From assembly GCA_001599755.1 (NCBI GenBank), contig BCHX01000004.1, forward strand, positions 2,666,001-2,730,000: a stretch of 64,000 nucleotides of DNA, read 5' to 3'. The translations under genes were made by a program, and so were the position numbers. This stretch comes from Gliomastix tumulicola (Eukaryota; Ascomycota; Sordariomycetes; Hypocreales; Bionectriaceae). Below are positions 44,281 to 54,597 of this stretch, in pieces; positions within the stretch are counted from its first letter, which is position 1, and the number at the start of each line of letters is the position of its first letter. Under the pieces are notes generated by a model that ran no database searches, was not told the DNA's origin, and saw only the letters and a list, made by a program, of their open reading frames with translations.

Positions 44281-45350
44281 ATGACGACCGGAAGTCTGAA
44301 GCAAGCTGCCGAGTCAGCCCGCAACAAGACCTCCGAGGTCATGGGCTCCGCCAGGAACAGCTCGGCCGCCGTGGCCACTGACTTCCTACACACGCCCGTC
44401 ATGCGTGCCGCCCTGCCCTTCATCAACGGAGGCATCAGCGGCATGGTCGCCACGACCGTCATCCAGCCCGTCGACATGATCAAGGTCCGCATCCAGCTCG
44501 CCGGCGAGGGCGTCGCGGGCGGCCCCAAGCCCACCGCCATGTCCGTCACCCGCCAGATCCTCGCCTCCGGCAAGGCCCTCGACCTATACACGGGTCTGTC
44601 CGCGGGCCTCCTCCGCCAGGCCGTCTATACCACCGCCCGCCTGGGCATCTTCGACACCTTCATGGGCAACCTGTCCCAGCGGGCCAAGGATCAGGGCCGG
44701 GCCGTCGGGTTCTCCGACCGCGCCACGGCCGGCCTGACAGCCGGTGGTCTGGCGGCCATGGTCGGCAACCCGGCCGACCTGGCGCTGATCCGCATGCAGA
44801 GCGACGGCCTCAAGCCCCTCGCCGAGCGCAAGAACTACAAGTCCGTCATCGACGCCCTCAGCTCCATCGCCAAGAACGAGGGCATCGCCGCGCTCTGGGC
44901 CGGCGCCGCGCCCACCGTCGTCCGCGCCATGGCCCTCAACTTCGGTCAGCTCGCCTTCTTCAGCGAGGCCAAGGCCCAGCTCAAGCAGAACACCGAATGG
45001 TCCGCGCGCACCCAGACCCTCAGCGCCAGCGCCATCGCCGGCTTCTTCGCCAGCTTCTTCAGCCTGCCGTTCGACTTCGTCAAGACGCGGCTGCAGAAGC
45101 AGTCCCGCAACGCCGAGGGCAAGCTGCCGTACAAGGGCATGGCCGACTGCTTCACCAAGGTCGCCAGGCAGGAGGGTCTCCTCCGGTTCTACCGTGGCTT
45201 CGGCACCTACTATGTCCGCATCGCTCCTCATGCGTAAGTTTCACCCGAGCTCCCCTAACTGTGAGATATCGTCGTTTCACATGCTGACTGTCGTGATATA
45301 GGATGGTGACGCTCATCGTTGCCGACTACCTCGGATTCATCACGAAATAA
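44281..45350 (+). CDS. Mitochondrial 2-oxoglutarate/malate-type carrier (SLC25 family)
   Basis: Two exons, 44281-45233 and 45302-45350, give 333 aa. The three SLC25 repeats carry the signatures PVDMIKVRIQ, NPADLALIRMQ and PFDFVKTRLQK, each with the acidic and basic residues of the matrix salt-bridge network. The order and wording (NGGISGMVATTVIQPVD, YTGLSAGLLRQAVYTTARLG) match the oxoglutarate/malate carrier SLC25A11 group. An extra N-terminal 50 residues (SLKQAAESARNKTSEV) precede helix 1. The intron sits just before the last helix (MVTLIVADYLGFITK). The protein exchanges dicarboxylates across the inner membrane; the precise substrate is inferred from family only. Confidence 0.92.
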
Positions 45351-46187
45351 GTTGCGCGCCCCGGAGGCAACAGTGGTGAGAGGAGATGAGCAATGCGGGG
45401 GTCGGAAGCCCCCCTTTTCCGTCGTAATCATGGCGTTTCGGGTCAGAGAGCGTATACTATACCACTGACATGCAACTGGTCGTCGTTTTCATGTTCCCCT
45501 TTTGTTATTTGTCGTTTTGTCTGCGAGTCGATTACCTGAGAAAAAACCAACACACACACGGCCCTCCCTTCCTTTTTTGTATATAAACTCCCTCGAGACG
45601 CCGTACACGAAGTTGAATGGAATGAGAATCCTCAAGCTTGACGCACGTAAAATGTGACTGGAGCAGGACGGACGGGGAGCCGGGAGGGATATTTAAGGGC
45701 TCGGGGAGTTGTTATAAAGCAAAGGACGAATCTCGGAGAGATGGCCGGACGAAGGGGTTTCGTTCGGGAGCCCCACCGATTCACGGATGCGCACCAGTAA
45801 CACCGGCGGAAGCGAGTGAAATTCCCGTCGGGTACCTGTGTTACCATTGCTTGACTATTTTAGTAGACCGATACGGGCGAGAGAGAAAGAGGATAGTGCT
45901 CGAGTTGAGATTTGAATTCAGATTCAGATGCAGAGAAGTGTGATCACTGAGAACTAGTACTTAGTAACAAAAGGCATCACTTTCTCATTCTATCATCTGA
46001 AGACCTGGCCGCCGCCGGAAATTACCACATTGGGGCAAGTACAATAAAGCGGGTCCCCGCCGTCTGTGACGCACTGTCGCTCCGGTGCTACTAAATCACC
46101 GTGAATCTCAACAAGCACCACTCAGCTCTCCAAAGTGCCCCCGGACATCAACCTTCTCCCTCAGTTTCTACCAACCATGTGAGCAAG
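45351..46187. other. 837-bp intergenic region
   Basis: It holds the 3' UTR of the carrier and the RAD4 promoter. A TATATAAA-like element is near 45580. The 46101-46187 stretch is open in the RAD4 frame but has no ATG. No gene is seen. Confidence 0.4.
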
Positions 46188-48680
46188 ATGGCAAGAGCGA
46201 GGCGCAACGCGACTCGCAGCAGTTCGCGACGACAAAACGCCGACCCTGCGCCGGCGGACATCTACCAGGACATGCTGGCGGAGGTCGGGGTCGATGTTAC
46301 CAATTCACAGCCCGAGCCCGAGACGGGGCGCCCGTTGAAACGGAGGCGTCGCAGTCAGAACGGTGCGCGGCCGGCGGTTCCAGCTCCTGAGCCGAACGCA
46401 GAGGCATCGACATCGGTCCGCGAAGAGGAGAACCCCCGCGAGAGCGACCGTGATGCGCCGCCGCCGCCAGCCGACGATGATATACCCGCGCCGACTCTTC
46501 AGACGCTAGATAGAGACTCGGATGAAGATGACAGCGATAAGGATATCGAGTTCGAAGATGTGGCGTTCGAAGCATGGCTACGCGGCGACGAGCCACCCGC
46601 CGACGGGCCCTCCGAGATCAAAGACCTCGAGATCAACATCTCAGCCCACCAAGCCGCACAGGCGTCCGAGAAGAATACACAAGCTAGGAGGAAGCCCATG
46701 ACGAGGGAGGAGAAGGATATCCGCTTGCAGGTGCACCAGACACATCTCCTGTGCCTGCTGTCGCACGTCGCGAGGAGAAACCACTGGTGCAACGACCCCA
46801 AGGTCCAGGACAATCTGCGACCGCTCGTCAAGGGCAAGGTGGCGCAGTACCTGACCCCGGGCAGTAATCTATCGCAGTTTAGCCAGTCGCACAGCCTGAA
46901 AAACGGTCTGCGCCAGGCGGGCGATTTGTGGAAGGGCAAGTTCGAGATCACGGAGCGAGGTCTGCGGCGGGCGCTATGGGCTGAGGATCCGGAGCAGCTG
47001 CAAGACTACGAACTTCCTGAGGACTTGGAGTCCTGCCACGACCGCGAAGAGTTCCGCGAGGCGGCGAGGACACTGTCGGGATCGAGAGACGTGGGCGCGC
47101 AGCTCTACTGTGCCATGATGAGGGGCGTCGGCGCTCGAGCGCGTCTGGTCTGCTCCTTGCAGCCGTTGGCTTGCGCGACAAGCGCACCTACGCTGCCCAA
47201 GGTCAAGCCCAAGCCCAAGGTGAAGAAGCCCTCGGCGGCCGCGCTCAGGAATGACCAGGTGCTCGCATCCATGGCGAGGTGGGAAGAACAGTCCAAGGCG
47301 GCCAGCGCCTCCTTTGCCGAGGCTCTGGGCCCCGCGACAGCGCGGAGGAGACTTGGGCATCCCGATGCAGCTGCGCATAATTTCGAGTCTACTCCGGCAC
47401 CGCTTACCCGGCCCAAGCCTCAGTTCCAGACGCCGAAGCGCATCCGCGAGTCGCCACACCCTGTCTACTGGGTTGAGGTGCTCGATGTGGGACATCAGGA
47501 ATGGCTGCCGGTAGACCCTGTCGTTACGCATTCCATGGGGCGCTCCAAGCCCATGGAGCCGCCGATCACGGATAAGGAGAACAGCCTGTCGTACGTAGTA
47601 GCATTCGAGGCAGACGGCACAGCCAAGGATGTGACTAGGAGATATGCCAAGGCGTACACTGCGAAGACGCGGAGATTACGAGTCGAGACTGTGATGGAAG
47701 GCGGTGACAGATGGTGGCGGAAAGCTCTGAAGCCGTTCCGAAAGTTCATGCCCACCGACTTGGACCAGATCGAGGACAACGAGCTCGCGGGCGCAGAGGC
47801 CAGGGAGCCGATGCCGCGGAACATTCAGGACTTCAAGGACCACCCCGTGTTTGCCCTGGAGCGACACCTACGCAGGCATGAAGTGCTATCACCCAATGCT
47901 ATGCCCTCCGGGACCGTCGGCGCTGGAAGTCGCGGGCCGCTGGAGAAGGTGTATCGCCGCAAGGACGTCATGGTGGCCCGCAGTGAAGATAAGTGGTATC
48001 GCATGGGAAGGCTGGTGAAGCCCAACGAGATCCCGCCGAAATGGCTCCCCAAGAAGGCCAAGGCAAGGGGGTTCGATGCGCCAGACGACACTGAACTTGC
48101 CGGTTTGCCCATCTACACTCTAGACCAGACCGAACTCTACGAGCCGCCGCCTGTGCGCAACGGCCGAGTGCCAAAGAACAAGTTCGGCAACATTGACGCG
48201 TACGTCCCCAGCATGATACCCCGAGGCGCAGTGCACATCCGAGACGAACGCGCAACCAAGGCTGCACATCTACTTGGTCTAGACTACGCACCAGCCCTCA
48301 CCGGTTTCTCGTTCAGCGGTCGACACGGCACTGCTGTCCTTAGCGGTGTCGTGGTAGCTGAGGAGTATGCCGAAGCCGTCCGTGCGGTCGTCGAAGGGCT
48401 CGGGACGCAGGAGCAAGAGGCCGAGGAGGAGCGGCGACGGCTGCTCGCGCTGCGGCAGTGGAAGCGGTTCCTGGTCGCACTCAGGATCCGGGAGAGAGTC
48501 TGGAGCGGCGCGACGGAGGAGGAGAGGAGGGAGGCTGATCGAGAGGCTGATCGAGAGGCTGAGCTGGAAGCCGAGCTACGGGATGCACCGAGCGACGTGA
48601 CCGAAGAATACGACATGGAGGAGGGGGATGATGACTTCGGGGACGACGACTACGGTGGCGGCGGGTTTCTGCCAGAGTGA
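46188..48680 (+). CDS. RAD4: Rad4/XPC DNA damage recognition protein
   Basis: The intronless frame encodes 830 aa from the first ATG (MARARRNATRSS). An acidic linker (DSDEDDSDKDIEFEDVAFE) is followed by the transglutaminase-like domain, about residues 180-470, with MRGVGARARLVCSLQP and HPVYWVEVLD...WLPVDPVV. The three beta-hairpin domains BHD1-3 come next (HPVFALERHLRRHEVL, VYRRKDVMVARSEDKWYRMGR, VPKNKFGNIDAYVPSMIPRG). RALTGFSF-like and VVVAEEY motifs end BHD3, and the C-terminus is charged. The family recognises helix-distorting lesions together with Rad23 in nuclear nucleotide excision repair. Length and domain order agree with mould orthologues. Confidence 0.93.
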   Translation: MARARRNATRSSSRRQNADPAPADIYQDMLAEVGVDVTNSQPEPETGRPLKRRRRSQNGARPAVPAPEPNAEASTSVREEENPRESDRDAPPPPADDDIPAPTLQTLDRDSDEDDSDKDIEFEDVAFEAWLRGDEPPADGPSEIKDLEINISAHQAAQASEKNTQARRKPMTREEKDIRLQVHQTHLLCLLSHVARRNHWCNDPKVQDNLRPLVKGKVAQYLTPGSNLSQFSQSHSLKNGLRQAGDLWKGKFEITERGLRRALWAEDPEQLQDYELPEDLESCHDREEFREAARTLSGSRDVGAQLYCAMMRGVGARARLVCSLQPLACATSAPTLPKVKPKPKVKKPSAAALRNDQVLASMARWEEQSKAASASFAEALGPATARRRLGHPDAAAHNFESTPAPLTRPKPQFQTPKRIRESPHPVYWVEVLDVGHQEWLPVDPVVTHSMGRSKPMEPPITDKENSLSYVVAFEADGTAKDVTRRYAKAYTAKTRRLRVETVMEGGDRWWRKALKPFRKFMPTDLDQIEDNELAGAEAREPMPRNIQDFKDHPVFALERHLRRHEVLSPNAMPSGTVGAGSRGPLEKVYRRKDVMVARSEDKWYRMGRLVKPNEIPPKWLPKKAKARGFDAPDDTELAGLPIYTLDQTELYEPPPVRNGRVPKNKFGNIDAYVPSMIPRGAVHIRDERATKAAHLLGLDYAPALTGFSFSGRHGTAVLSGVVVAEEYAEAVRAVVEGLGTQEQEAEEERRRLLALRQWKRFLVALRIRERVWSGATEEERREADREADREAELEAELRDAPSDVTEEYDMEEGDDDFGDDDYGGGGFLPE

Positions 48681-49800
48681 CGGATTTTGCTGTCTTATTA
48701 GAGCAGTTGCTTTGTTTAGGATTGCTTGCTGGGCTATATTAAATCACATGATGATAGCGGACGACGTTAGAGTAAAGACAGCTCCAAGATCTTGGCTTCT
48801 GTGGAGGGCGGGGCCTAGTAATGAAATCAGTATTTCGGATACGCGTATCGGAAGCAGAGCGAGGTGAACGAAAAGACGGAATGAGACCAGACGGACGGCG
48901 GGCGGCTTTCGGACATGAACCGACGCCGACACGTGGGGCAGAGACGGTTGGACGTATAAAACCTTGCAGCTGCTAAGGTTGTTTTTGGCTTCAGAAGTTA
49001 ACAAGAAGTAGGCGACCGTTTGTTTGTGGCGTCCACGTGTGATTGATAACGGGAAGGTACCACGGAGTGTTAAACTGCAGCCACGGACGGGGGGGGGGGC
49101 CTCTTCCTATAGGACTGCCAGGGGCATTCAGATGTGCTGCCGTATCGCTGTTTAGAACCAATTGCGAGGAATACGGGCGACGGGCCCCGTATCTGCTGCA
49201 GTCGTGTTACAGTGGCTGCATGCAGCAAAGAGAGCAAAAAGTCAATTGCGTAAACACCAAGGACGCCAAGCTCAACGGCCTCCCTCTTGTCGCCCGAGTC
49301 TCCCCAAACATCCATGCATATATTTCGACACTGCCTCACTGTCATTTCTCCTTGCCCAGGTACAGTTGGAGAATAAGTCCTGAACGCAAGTTGTAGGTAC
49401 CAACAACAAGAACTCCAAGCTCAGCGGCCTCCCTCTTGTCACCTGAGACTCCCCAGAAACTCGTACATGGATTTCGACACTGCCTCGCTGTCAATTCTGC
49501 TTTACAGGTACAGTGGGGGGACAAGTCCTGAAAGCAAGTTGCAGGTACCGCCGGCTGCCGCCTGCCGCGGTGACAATTGGGAAGGAATCGTCGTAGCGGG
49601 TACCTACTTCAAACAGCGGGGCACGCCTCGGGTACTTGTACCTTTCGCGGCCTTTCACGACACTGCCTCTATTCTCCGTTCGGTCTTGCAACGACATATT
49701 TTATCACCGCCCGCATCTCTCCTAGACTGAACTGGACTGACTGGACTCTGCACTCGTTCCAACGCGGGGACAGCGCTTCCATCCGTCAGCCGTTCTCACC
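48681..49800. other. 1.1-kb region upstream of the ABC transporter
   Basis: Contains TATAAAA near 48954, CACGTG near 49034, a run of eleven or so G at about 49089 and the tandem duplication described separately. No coding gene is supported. Confidence 0.45.
49253..49549. repeat. Two abutting ~149-bp direct repeats
   Basis: Copy A (49253-49401) and copy B (49402-49549) can be aligned end to end at about 80 percent identity by eye with one indel. Both end in GGTACC and share GGCCTCCCTCTTGTC and TTTCGACACTGCCTC blocks. Fragments of a third, more diverged copy (TTTCACGACACTGCCTC near 49655, further GTACC motifs) follow. They lie 250 bp upstream of the ABC transporter. Confidence 0.8.
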
Positions 49801-52800
49801 ATGGCGCTCCTACGGCAGATCTGGACCTTGATGGTCAAGAACTGGCGGTGCAATGTCCTGCGCCACTCGAGCATCACCATCTTCATGGCCTTTCTCGTCC
49901 CGGTGTTCTTTGGTGCCTTTCTGACCTTTGCCCGGCATCTCTTCGTCCCGCCTGCGCAGTATGGCATCAGCCAGATCAACGACATCAGGCCGCTCGGCTC
50001 CGCTCTCGACTATGGCCTGGGTAAGGGCAGGGACAAGTTCGTCCTCGTCAACAACGGCCTATCGGGAGGCGGCATCGACAGCGTCCTCGGTCAGCTCGAG
50101 ACGGCCGTTGGAGAAGCGAGCCCGGGCATGGAGGTCGTCCGCATCGAGAACGAACGCGAGATCTCGCGTCACTGCCGGAGCAGTCTGCGCGGCGTCACCA
50201 CCTGCTTCGGCGCTGTTGTCATGCGCTCCTCGCCCGACGAGGGCAGGGGCGGCATCTGGAACTACACCATCCGCACCGACGCCGAGTTCGTTTCTAGTCC
50301 CTTCCGAATCGACGTCGAGTCGACGTCCAACCCGCCCCAGATCTACATGCTTCCCGTGCAGAAGGCTGTCGATACCATCATCGCCAGGGTGGAGGACTCG
50401 AACCCCGGCGCTCTGGACGGCACCAGGGAGTATCCTTTCACAGACCGCACCCAGAAGGAACGCGAGCAGTGGATCCGAGAGAACTACCAACAGGCTCTCA
50501 TCAGCTTTATGGGAGTGACCTTCATCGCGACCGTCATCTGGGTGACGTACCACATGACCGGCTTCATCGCCACCGAGAGGGAGTCGGGTATGTCCACGCT
50601 CATCGACGCCATGATGCCCGTCAGGTTCCAGTGGATGTCCCAGGCTGCGCGCATCATCGCCCATCACCTCTCCTTCAGCATCGTCTACGCCCCTGCCTGG
50701 ATCATATCGTCCCTCATCGTCCGCGCTGGCGTCTTCGCCAACACGAACGCCGCCATTCCGCTCATTCTCAACCTTCTGGCCGGTCTCGCCATGACGTCCT
50801 TTTCTCTCCTCTTCGCCTCTTTCTTCAAGAAGGCTCAGCTGAGTGGCGTCACGGCTATTCTGGTCACGCTGCTCCTCGGCATCCTCGCCCAGTCCATCAG
50901 TTCCCCCAGCACGGGTGTCGTGGCCGCTCTGTCCGTCCTCTTCACGCCCTGCAGCTACGTCTATTTTATCACGCTGATTGCCCGTTTTGAGAAGCAGCGG
51001 AGAGGCGCCAACCTTACCGAAATGCCCCCCAACAGCCCCTGGGAGATCCCCGGTATCGTCCTATGGGTCTTCTTGGTCATACAGATCTTTGCGTACCCGC
51101 TCATTGGGTTCTTTATCGAGCGGAAGCTGTACGGCACCTCGACTAAGGGCAGAGTTGTCCACAACTCAGGGGAGAGCACAAATGACGAATACGCGGTCAA
51201 ACTCGACGGATTTACGAAGATCTATAAGCCTCCTTTTTTCTCTCGCCTATTCTCTACCAAGGCGAACCCTGCGAGGCCAGTCGTCGCCGTCAACGAGCTG
51301 AGCTTGAATGCCCGTAAGGGCCAGATTGTCGCTCTGCTTGGTGCCAACGGCAGTGGCAAGAGTACAACACTCGATGCTATTGCCGGCCTCAACAAGCTGA
51401 CGAGCGGTTCCATCACCATTGACGGAGCCGGTGGTCTCGGTATCGCTCCGCAGAAGAATGTTCTCTGGGATGAGTTGACTGTGGAGGAACATTTGCACAT
51501 TTTCAGCAAGCTCAAATCCCCCGGGGCTCCCGCAAGCGTACAGGAGATCAGAGAGCTTATCGATGCCATTGACCTCAGTAAGAAGCGGAGGGCACTGTCG
51601 AAGACTCTCTCCGGCGGACAGAAGCGTAAGCTCCAGCTAGGAATGATGCTGACAGGTGGCAGTGCCGTGTGCTGCGTCGACGAGGTCAGCAGTGGCATTG
51701 ATCCCCTGTCTCGAAGAAAGCTGTGGGATATCCTGCTTGCGGAGCGCGGTAGACGAACCATGATTCTCACGACTCACTTCCTGGACGAGGCCGACCTGCT
51801 CGCGGATCACATCGCTATCCTATCCAAGGGGACGCTCCGCGCGGAAGGGTCGTCCGTGGAGCTCAAGGACAGACTCGGTGGCGGCTACAAGGTTCATGTG
51901 CAAAAGACACCTGACTTGAAGCACACGCCCGATGTTGACGGTGTCAGCAAGAAGCACACGCTCGACTTGATCACGTACAAGTCGCCCTCCTCCGCTCTCT
52001 CCGCTAAGGTCATCAAGGAGCTCGAGGCGGCCAATGTCCCTGACTACAGGTACTCTGGTCCGACTATCGAGGACGTGTTCCTGCAGGTAGCAGAGGAGAT
52101 CCGGGAGGAAGAAGCATTCCGCACAAGTCATCAGTCGGCCAAGCGCCAGGAGAAGGGCTGGGACGGGGACGAGGACGATGGCAAGGACGCCGGAATCCAA
52201 CTCATGGACGGACAGCGGGTTGGCTACGTCAAGCAAGCCGTCATCCTGTTCATGAAGCGTCTCACCGTTCTCAAGAGAAACTATCTGCCATACGTCATCG
52301 CTTTCCTGCTGCCCATCATCGCGGCAGGTCTTACCTCGCTCTTCATCCAAGGCCAGGATCCTCCAGGCTGCAATCCCGGCGATCAGGCTTCAGAGTCCAA
52401 TACCGAGAATGCCTCCAGCCAGATCCAAGACGGGAAAAGACTCACTTACCTTGCTGGGCCGTCGGACAAGGTCCCGCAAACAATGTTCACTGCCGTCGGC
52501 GCCATCGTTAAAACCGTAGATTCGTTTGATGCGTTCCAAGACACCATCCAAAGCCAGCGAGGGAACCTTAGCGCGGGTATTTGGCTCGGCAGCGACGGTG
52601 TTGCTCCTACCATGGCGTGGCTTTCCAATATCTACGTCAGTAGCGCCATAAGCACCCAGCAGACCTTGGACTCGATCCTCACCAACACCACCATCGAGAC
52701 CACCTGGTCGCCTTTCGACCGTCCCTTCAATCCCCAGACCGGGAACTCGCTGAACCTTGTTATCTACATGGGCCTCGCGCTCTCGTGCTACCCTGCCTTC

Positions 52801-54597
52801 TTCTCGCTCTATCCTAGTAACGAGCGGAGGAGGTTTGTGCGGAACCTCCAGTACTCAAATGGCGTGCGGCCTTTCCCCCTCTGGATCGCCTACATCCTCT
52901 TCGACTTCAGCTTCGCCCTGCTCTCATCGGCTATTCTGACGGCCATCTGGGCTGGTGTCTCGAACATCTGGTATCACCTCGAATATGTGTTCGTCGTCTT
53001 CTTCCTATACGGTCTGGCTGCCATTCTCTCAGCCTACGTGGTGTCGCTCTTCACTAAGTCCCAGCTCGGCACCTACGCATGGTCTGCAGCCATCCAGGCG
53101 GTCTGCTTCCTGGCGTACCTGATTGCGTACATGTGCGTCAACACATACGTGCCCGTGGCCAAGATAGACTCGAGCCTGCTGATCGTGCACTTTGTCATAT
53201 CCGCCATTGCGCCCATCGGATCCGCCATCAGGGCCATCTTCCTCGCCGTGAACCTCTTCTCGGTCTCCTGCGACGACGACGTCATATCCGATGATCCTAC
53301 TGGTATTCTTCGGTACGGAGGTCCGATTCTGTACCTTATTGTACAGACTTTCCTGCTGTTCGGGCTGCTGCTCTGGTTTGATGCTGGCTCCGCCGGTACG
53401 ACTATACGTGGCCTCTTCAGCAGACATCATGAGCCAACTGCGGACCAGGACCACTCCGACGAGGAGATTGCCAGCGAGATGAAGCGAGTCACAAGCGAGG
53501 GTGCCGATGACAACGGACTCCGCGTCCAGCACCTGACCAAGACGTTCAAGAGGAACACAGCCGTCGACAACGTCAGCTTCGGCATCAGGCGAGGCGAGGT
53601 CTTCGCCCTCCTCGGGCCCAACGGCGCTGGCAAGTCGACCACCATCTCACTCATCCGCGGTGATATCAAGCCCAGCCGCAACGGTGGCGACATTCTCGTG
53701 GAGGACGTGTCCGTTATCAAGAACCTGGCCGCGGCAAGGGCCAACCTCGGCGTGTGCCCCCAGTTCGACGCTCTTGACCACATGACCGTGAGGGAGCACC
53801 TCGAGTTCTACGCCAAGGTCCGCGGCATCCCCGACGTGGAGCATAATGTGACATCTGTCCTGCAAGCTGTTGGCCTCGCATCCTTCTCGAGCCGCATGGC
53901 ACACGCCCTGTCTGGCGGCAACAAGCGCAAGCTCAGTCTGGGCATCGCGCTCATGGGCAACCCAACCGTGGTGCTCCTTGACGAGCCCTCCTCTGGCCTC
54001 GACGCCGCGTCCAAGCGTATCATGTGGAAGACGCTCGCGTCGACCATCCCCGGACGCTCCCTCCTCCTCACCACCCACAGCATGGAGGAAGCCGACGCGC
54101 TCGCCGGCCGCGTCGGCATCATGGCTCGCCGCATGCTCGCCCTCGGCACCCCGGATAACCTCCGCCACCGCTTCGGCGACGCGCTGCACATCCACCTCGT
54201 CTCGGCCACGGCTCCGCGCACCACCGAGGAGGAGATGGACCGCGTCGTCCGCTGGATCCGGTCCACGCTCCCCTCCGCCGACGTCGAGGAGAAGACGTAC
54301 CACGGCCAGCTCCGCTTCTCCGTCCGCGCCTCCGAGGTTCTCGCCGTCACCCGCGGCCGCCCCGAGGCCGAGATCACGCGCCAGGGCCATGACCTCAGCC
54401 AGAGCGCCATCGGGAACCTCATCATTCTCCTCGAGGAGGCCAAGGCTGACCTCGGCATCGGTCACTACAGCGTCTGCCCGACAACGCTAGACCAGGTCTT
54501 CCTTGCCATCGTCGGACAGCACAATGTCAAGGAGGAAGGTTACGAGGAGTCGGACAAGGTCGCCTGGTGGAGGAGGCTGCTCTGCATGAAGTATTGA
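49801..54597 (+). CDS. Full-length ABC transporter, ABCA type
   Basis: The intronless frame encodes 1598 aa in TMD1-NBD1-TMD2-NBD2 order. A first membrane helix near residue 30 is followed by a large extracytoplasmic loop and a six-helix ABC-2 type domain (about 230-440). NBD1 has Walker A GANGSGKS (514-521), Q-loop APQKN, signature LSGGQKRK (about 603), Walker B CCVDEVSSGIDP and the H-loop His in LTTHFLDEADLL. NBD2 has GPNGAGKS (about 1272), CPQFDALDHMTVREH, LSGGNKRK (about 1370), LLDEPSSGLDA and LTTHSMEEADAL. Both sites therefore look competent for ATP hydrolysis. ABCA proteins move lipids or lipophilic compounds; the substrate here is unknown. A repeated 149-bp element lies just upstream. 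Confidence 0.94.
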   Translation: MALLRQIWTLMVKNWRCNVLRHSSITIFMAFLVPVFFGAFLTFARHLFVPPAQYGISQINDIRPLGSALDYGLGKGRDKFVLVNNGLSGGGIDSVLGQLETAVGEASPGMEVVRIENEREISRHCRSSLRGVTTCFGAVVMRSSPDEGRGGIWNYTIRTDAEFVSSPFRIDVESTSNPPQIYMLPVQKAVDTIIARVEDSNPGALDGTREYPFTDRTQKEREQWIRENYQQALISFMGVTFIATVIWVTYHMTGFIATERESGMSTLIDAMMPVRFQWMSQAARIIAHHLSFSIVYAPAWIISSLIVRAGVFANTNAAIPLILNLLAGLAMTSFSLLFASFFKKAQLSGVTAILVTLLLGILAQSISSPSTGVVAALSVLFTPCSYVYFITLIARFEKQRRGANLTEMPPNSPWEIPGIVLWVFLVIQIFAYPLIGFFIERKLYGTSTKGRVVHNSGESTNDEYAVKLDGFTKIYKPPFFSRLFSTKANPARPVVAVNELSLNARKGQIVALLGANGSGKSTTLDAIAGLNKLTSGSITIDGAGGLGIAPQKNVLWDELTVEEHLHIFSKLKSPGAPASVQEIRELIDAIDLSKKRRALSKTLSGGQKRKLQLGMMLTGGSAVCCVDEVSSGIDPLSRRKLWDILLAERGRRTMILTTHFLDEADLLADHIAILSKGTLRAEGSSVELKDRLGGGYKVHVQKTPDLKHTPDVDGVSKKHTLDLITYKSPSSALSAKVIKELEAANVPDYRYSGPTIEDVFLQVAEEIREEEAFRTSHQSAKRQEKGWDGDEDDGKDAGIQLMDGQRVGYVKQAVILFMKRLTVLKRNYLPYVIAFLLPIIAAGLTSLFIQGQDPPGCNPGDQASESNTENASSQIQDGKRLTYLAGPSDKVPQTMFTAVGAIVKTVDSFDAFQDTIQSQRGNLSAGIWLGSDGVAPTMAWLSNIYVSSAISTQQTLDSILTNTTIETTWSPFDRPFNPQTGNSLNLVIYMGLALSCYPAFFSLYPSNERRRFVRNLQYSNGVRPFPLWIAYILFDFSFALLSSAILTAIWAGVSNIWYHLEYVFVVFFLYGLAAILSAYVVSLFTKSQLGTYAWSAAIQAVCFLAYLIAYMCVNTYVPVAKIDSSLLIVHFVISAIAPIGSAIRAIFLAVNLFSVSCDDDVISDDPTGILRYGGPILYLIVQTFLLFGLLLWFDAGSAGTTIRGLFSRHHEPTADQDHSDEEIASEMKRVTSEGADDNGLRVQHLTKTFKRNTAVDNVSFGIRRGEVFALLGPNGAGKSTTISLIRGDIKPSRNGGDILVEDVSVIKNLAAARANLGVCPQFDALDHMTVREHLEFYAKVRGIPDVEHNVTSVLQAVGLASFSSRMAHALSGGNKRKLSLGIALMGNPTVVLLDEPSSGLDAASKRIMWKTLASTIPGRSLLLTTHSMEEADALAGRVGIMARRMLALGTPDNLRHRFGDALHIHLVSATAPRTTEEEMDRVVRWIRSTLPSADVEEKTYHGQLRFSVRASEVLAVTRGRPEAEITRQGHDLSQSAIGNLIILLEEAKADLGIGHYSVCPTTLDQVFLAIVGQHNVKEEGYEESDKVAWWRRLLCMKY

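Noticed and set aside
9614..54597. One secondary-metabolite cluster linking PKS, regulator, permease, P450, SDR and ABC transporter
   Set aside because: The genes are scattered over 45 kb and separated by conserved housekeeping genes such as BUD22 and RAD4.
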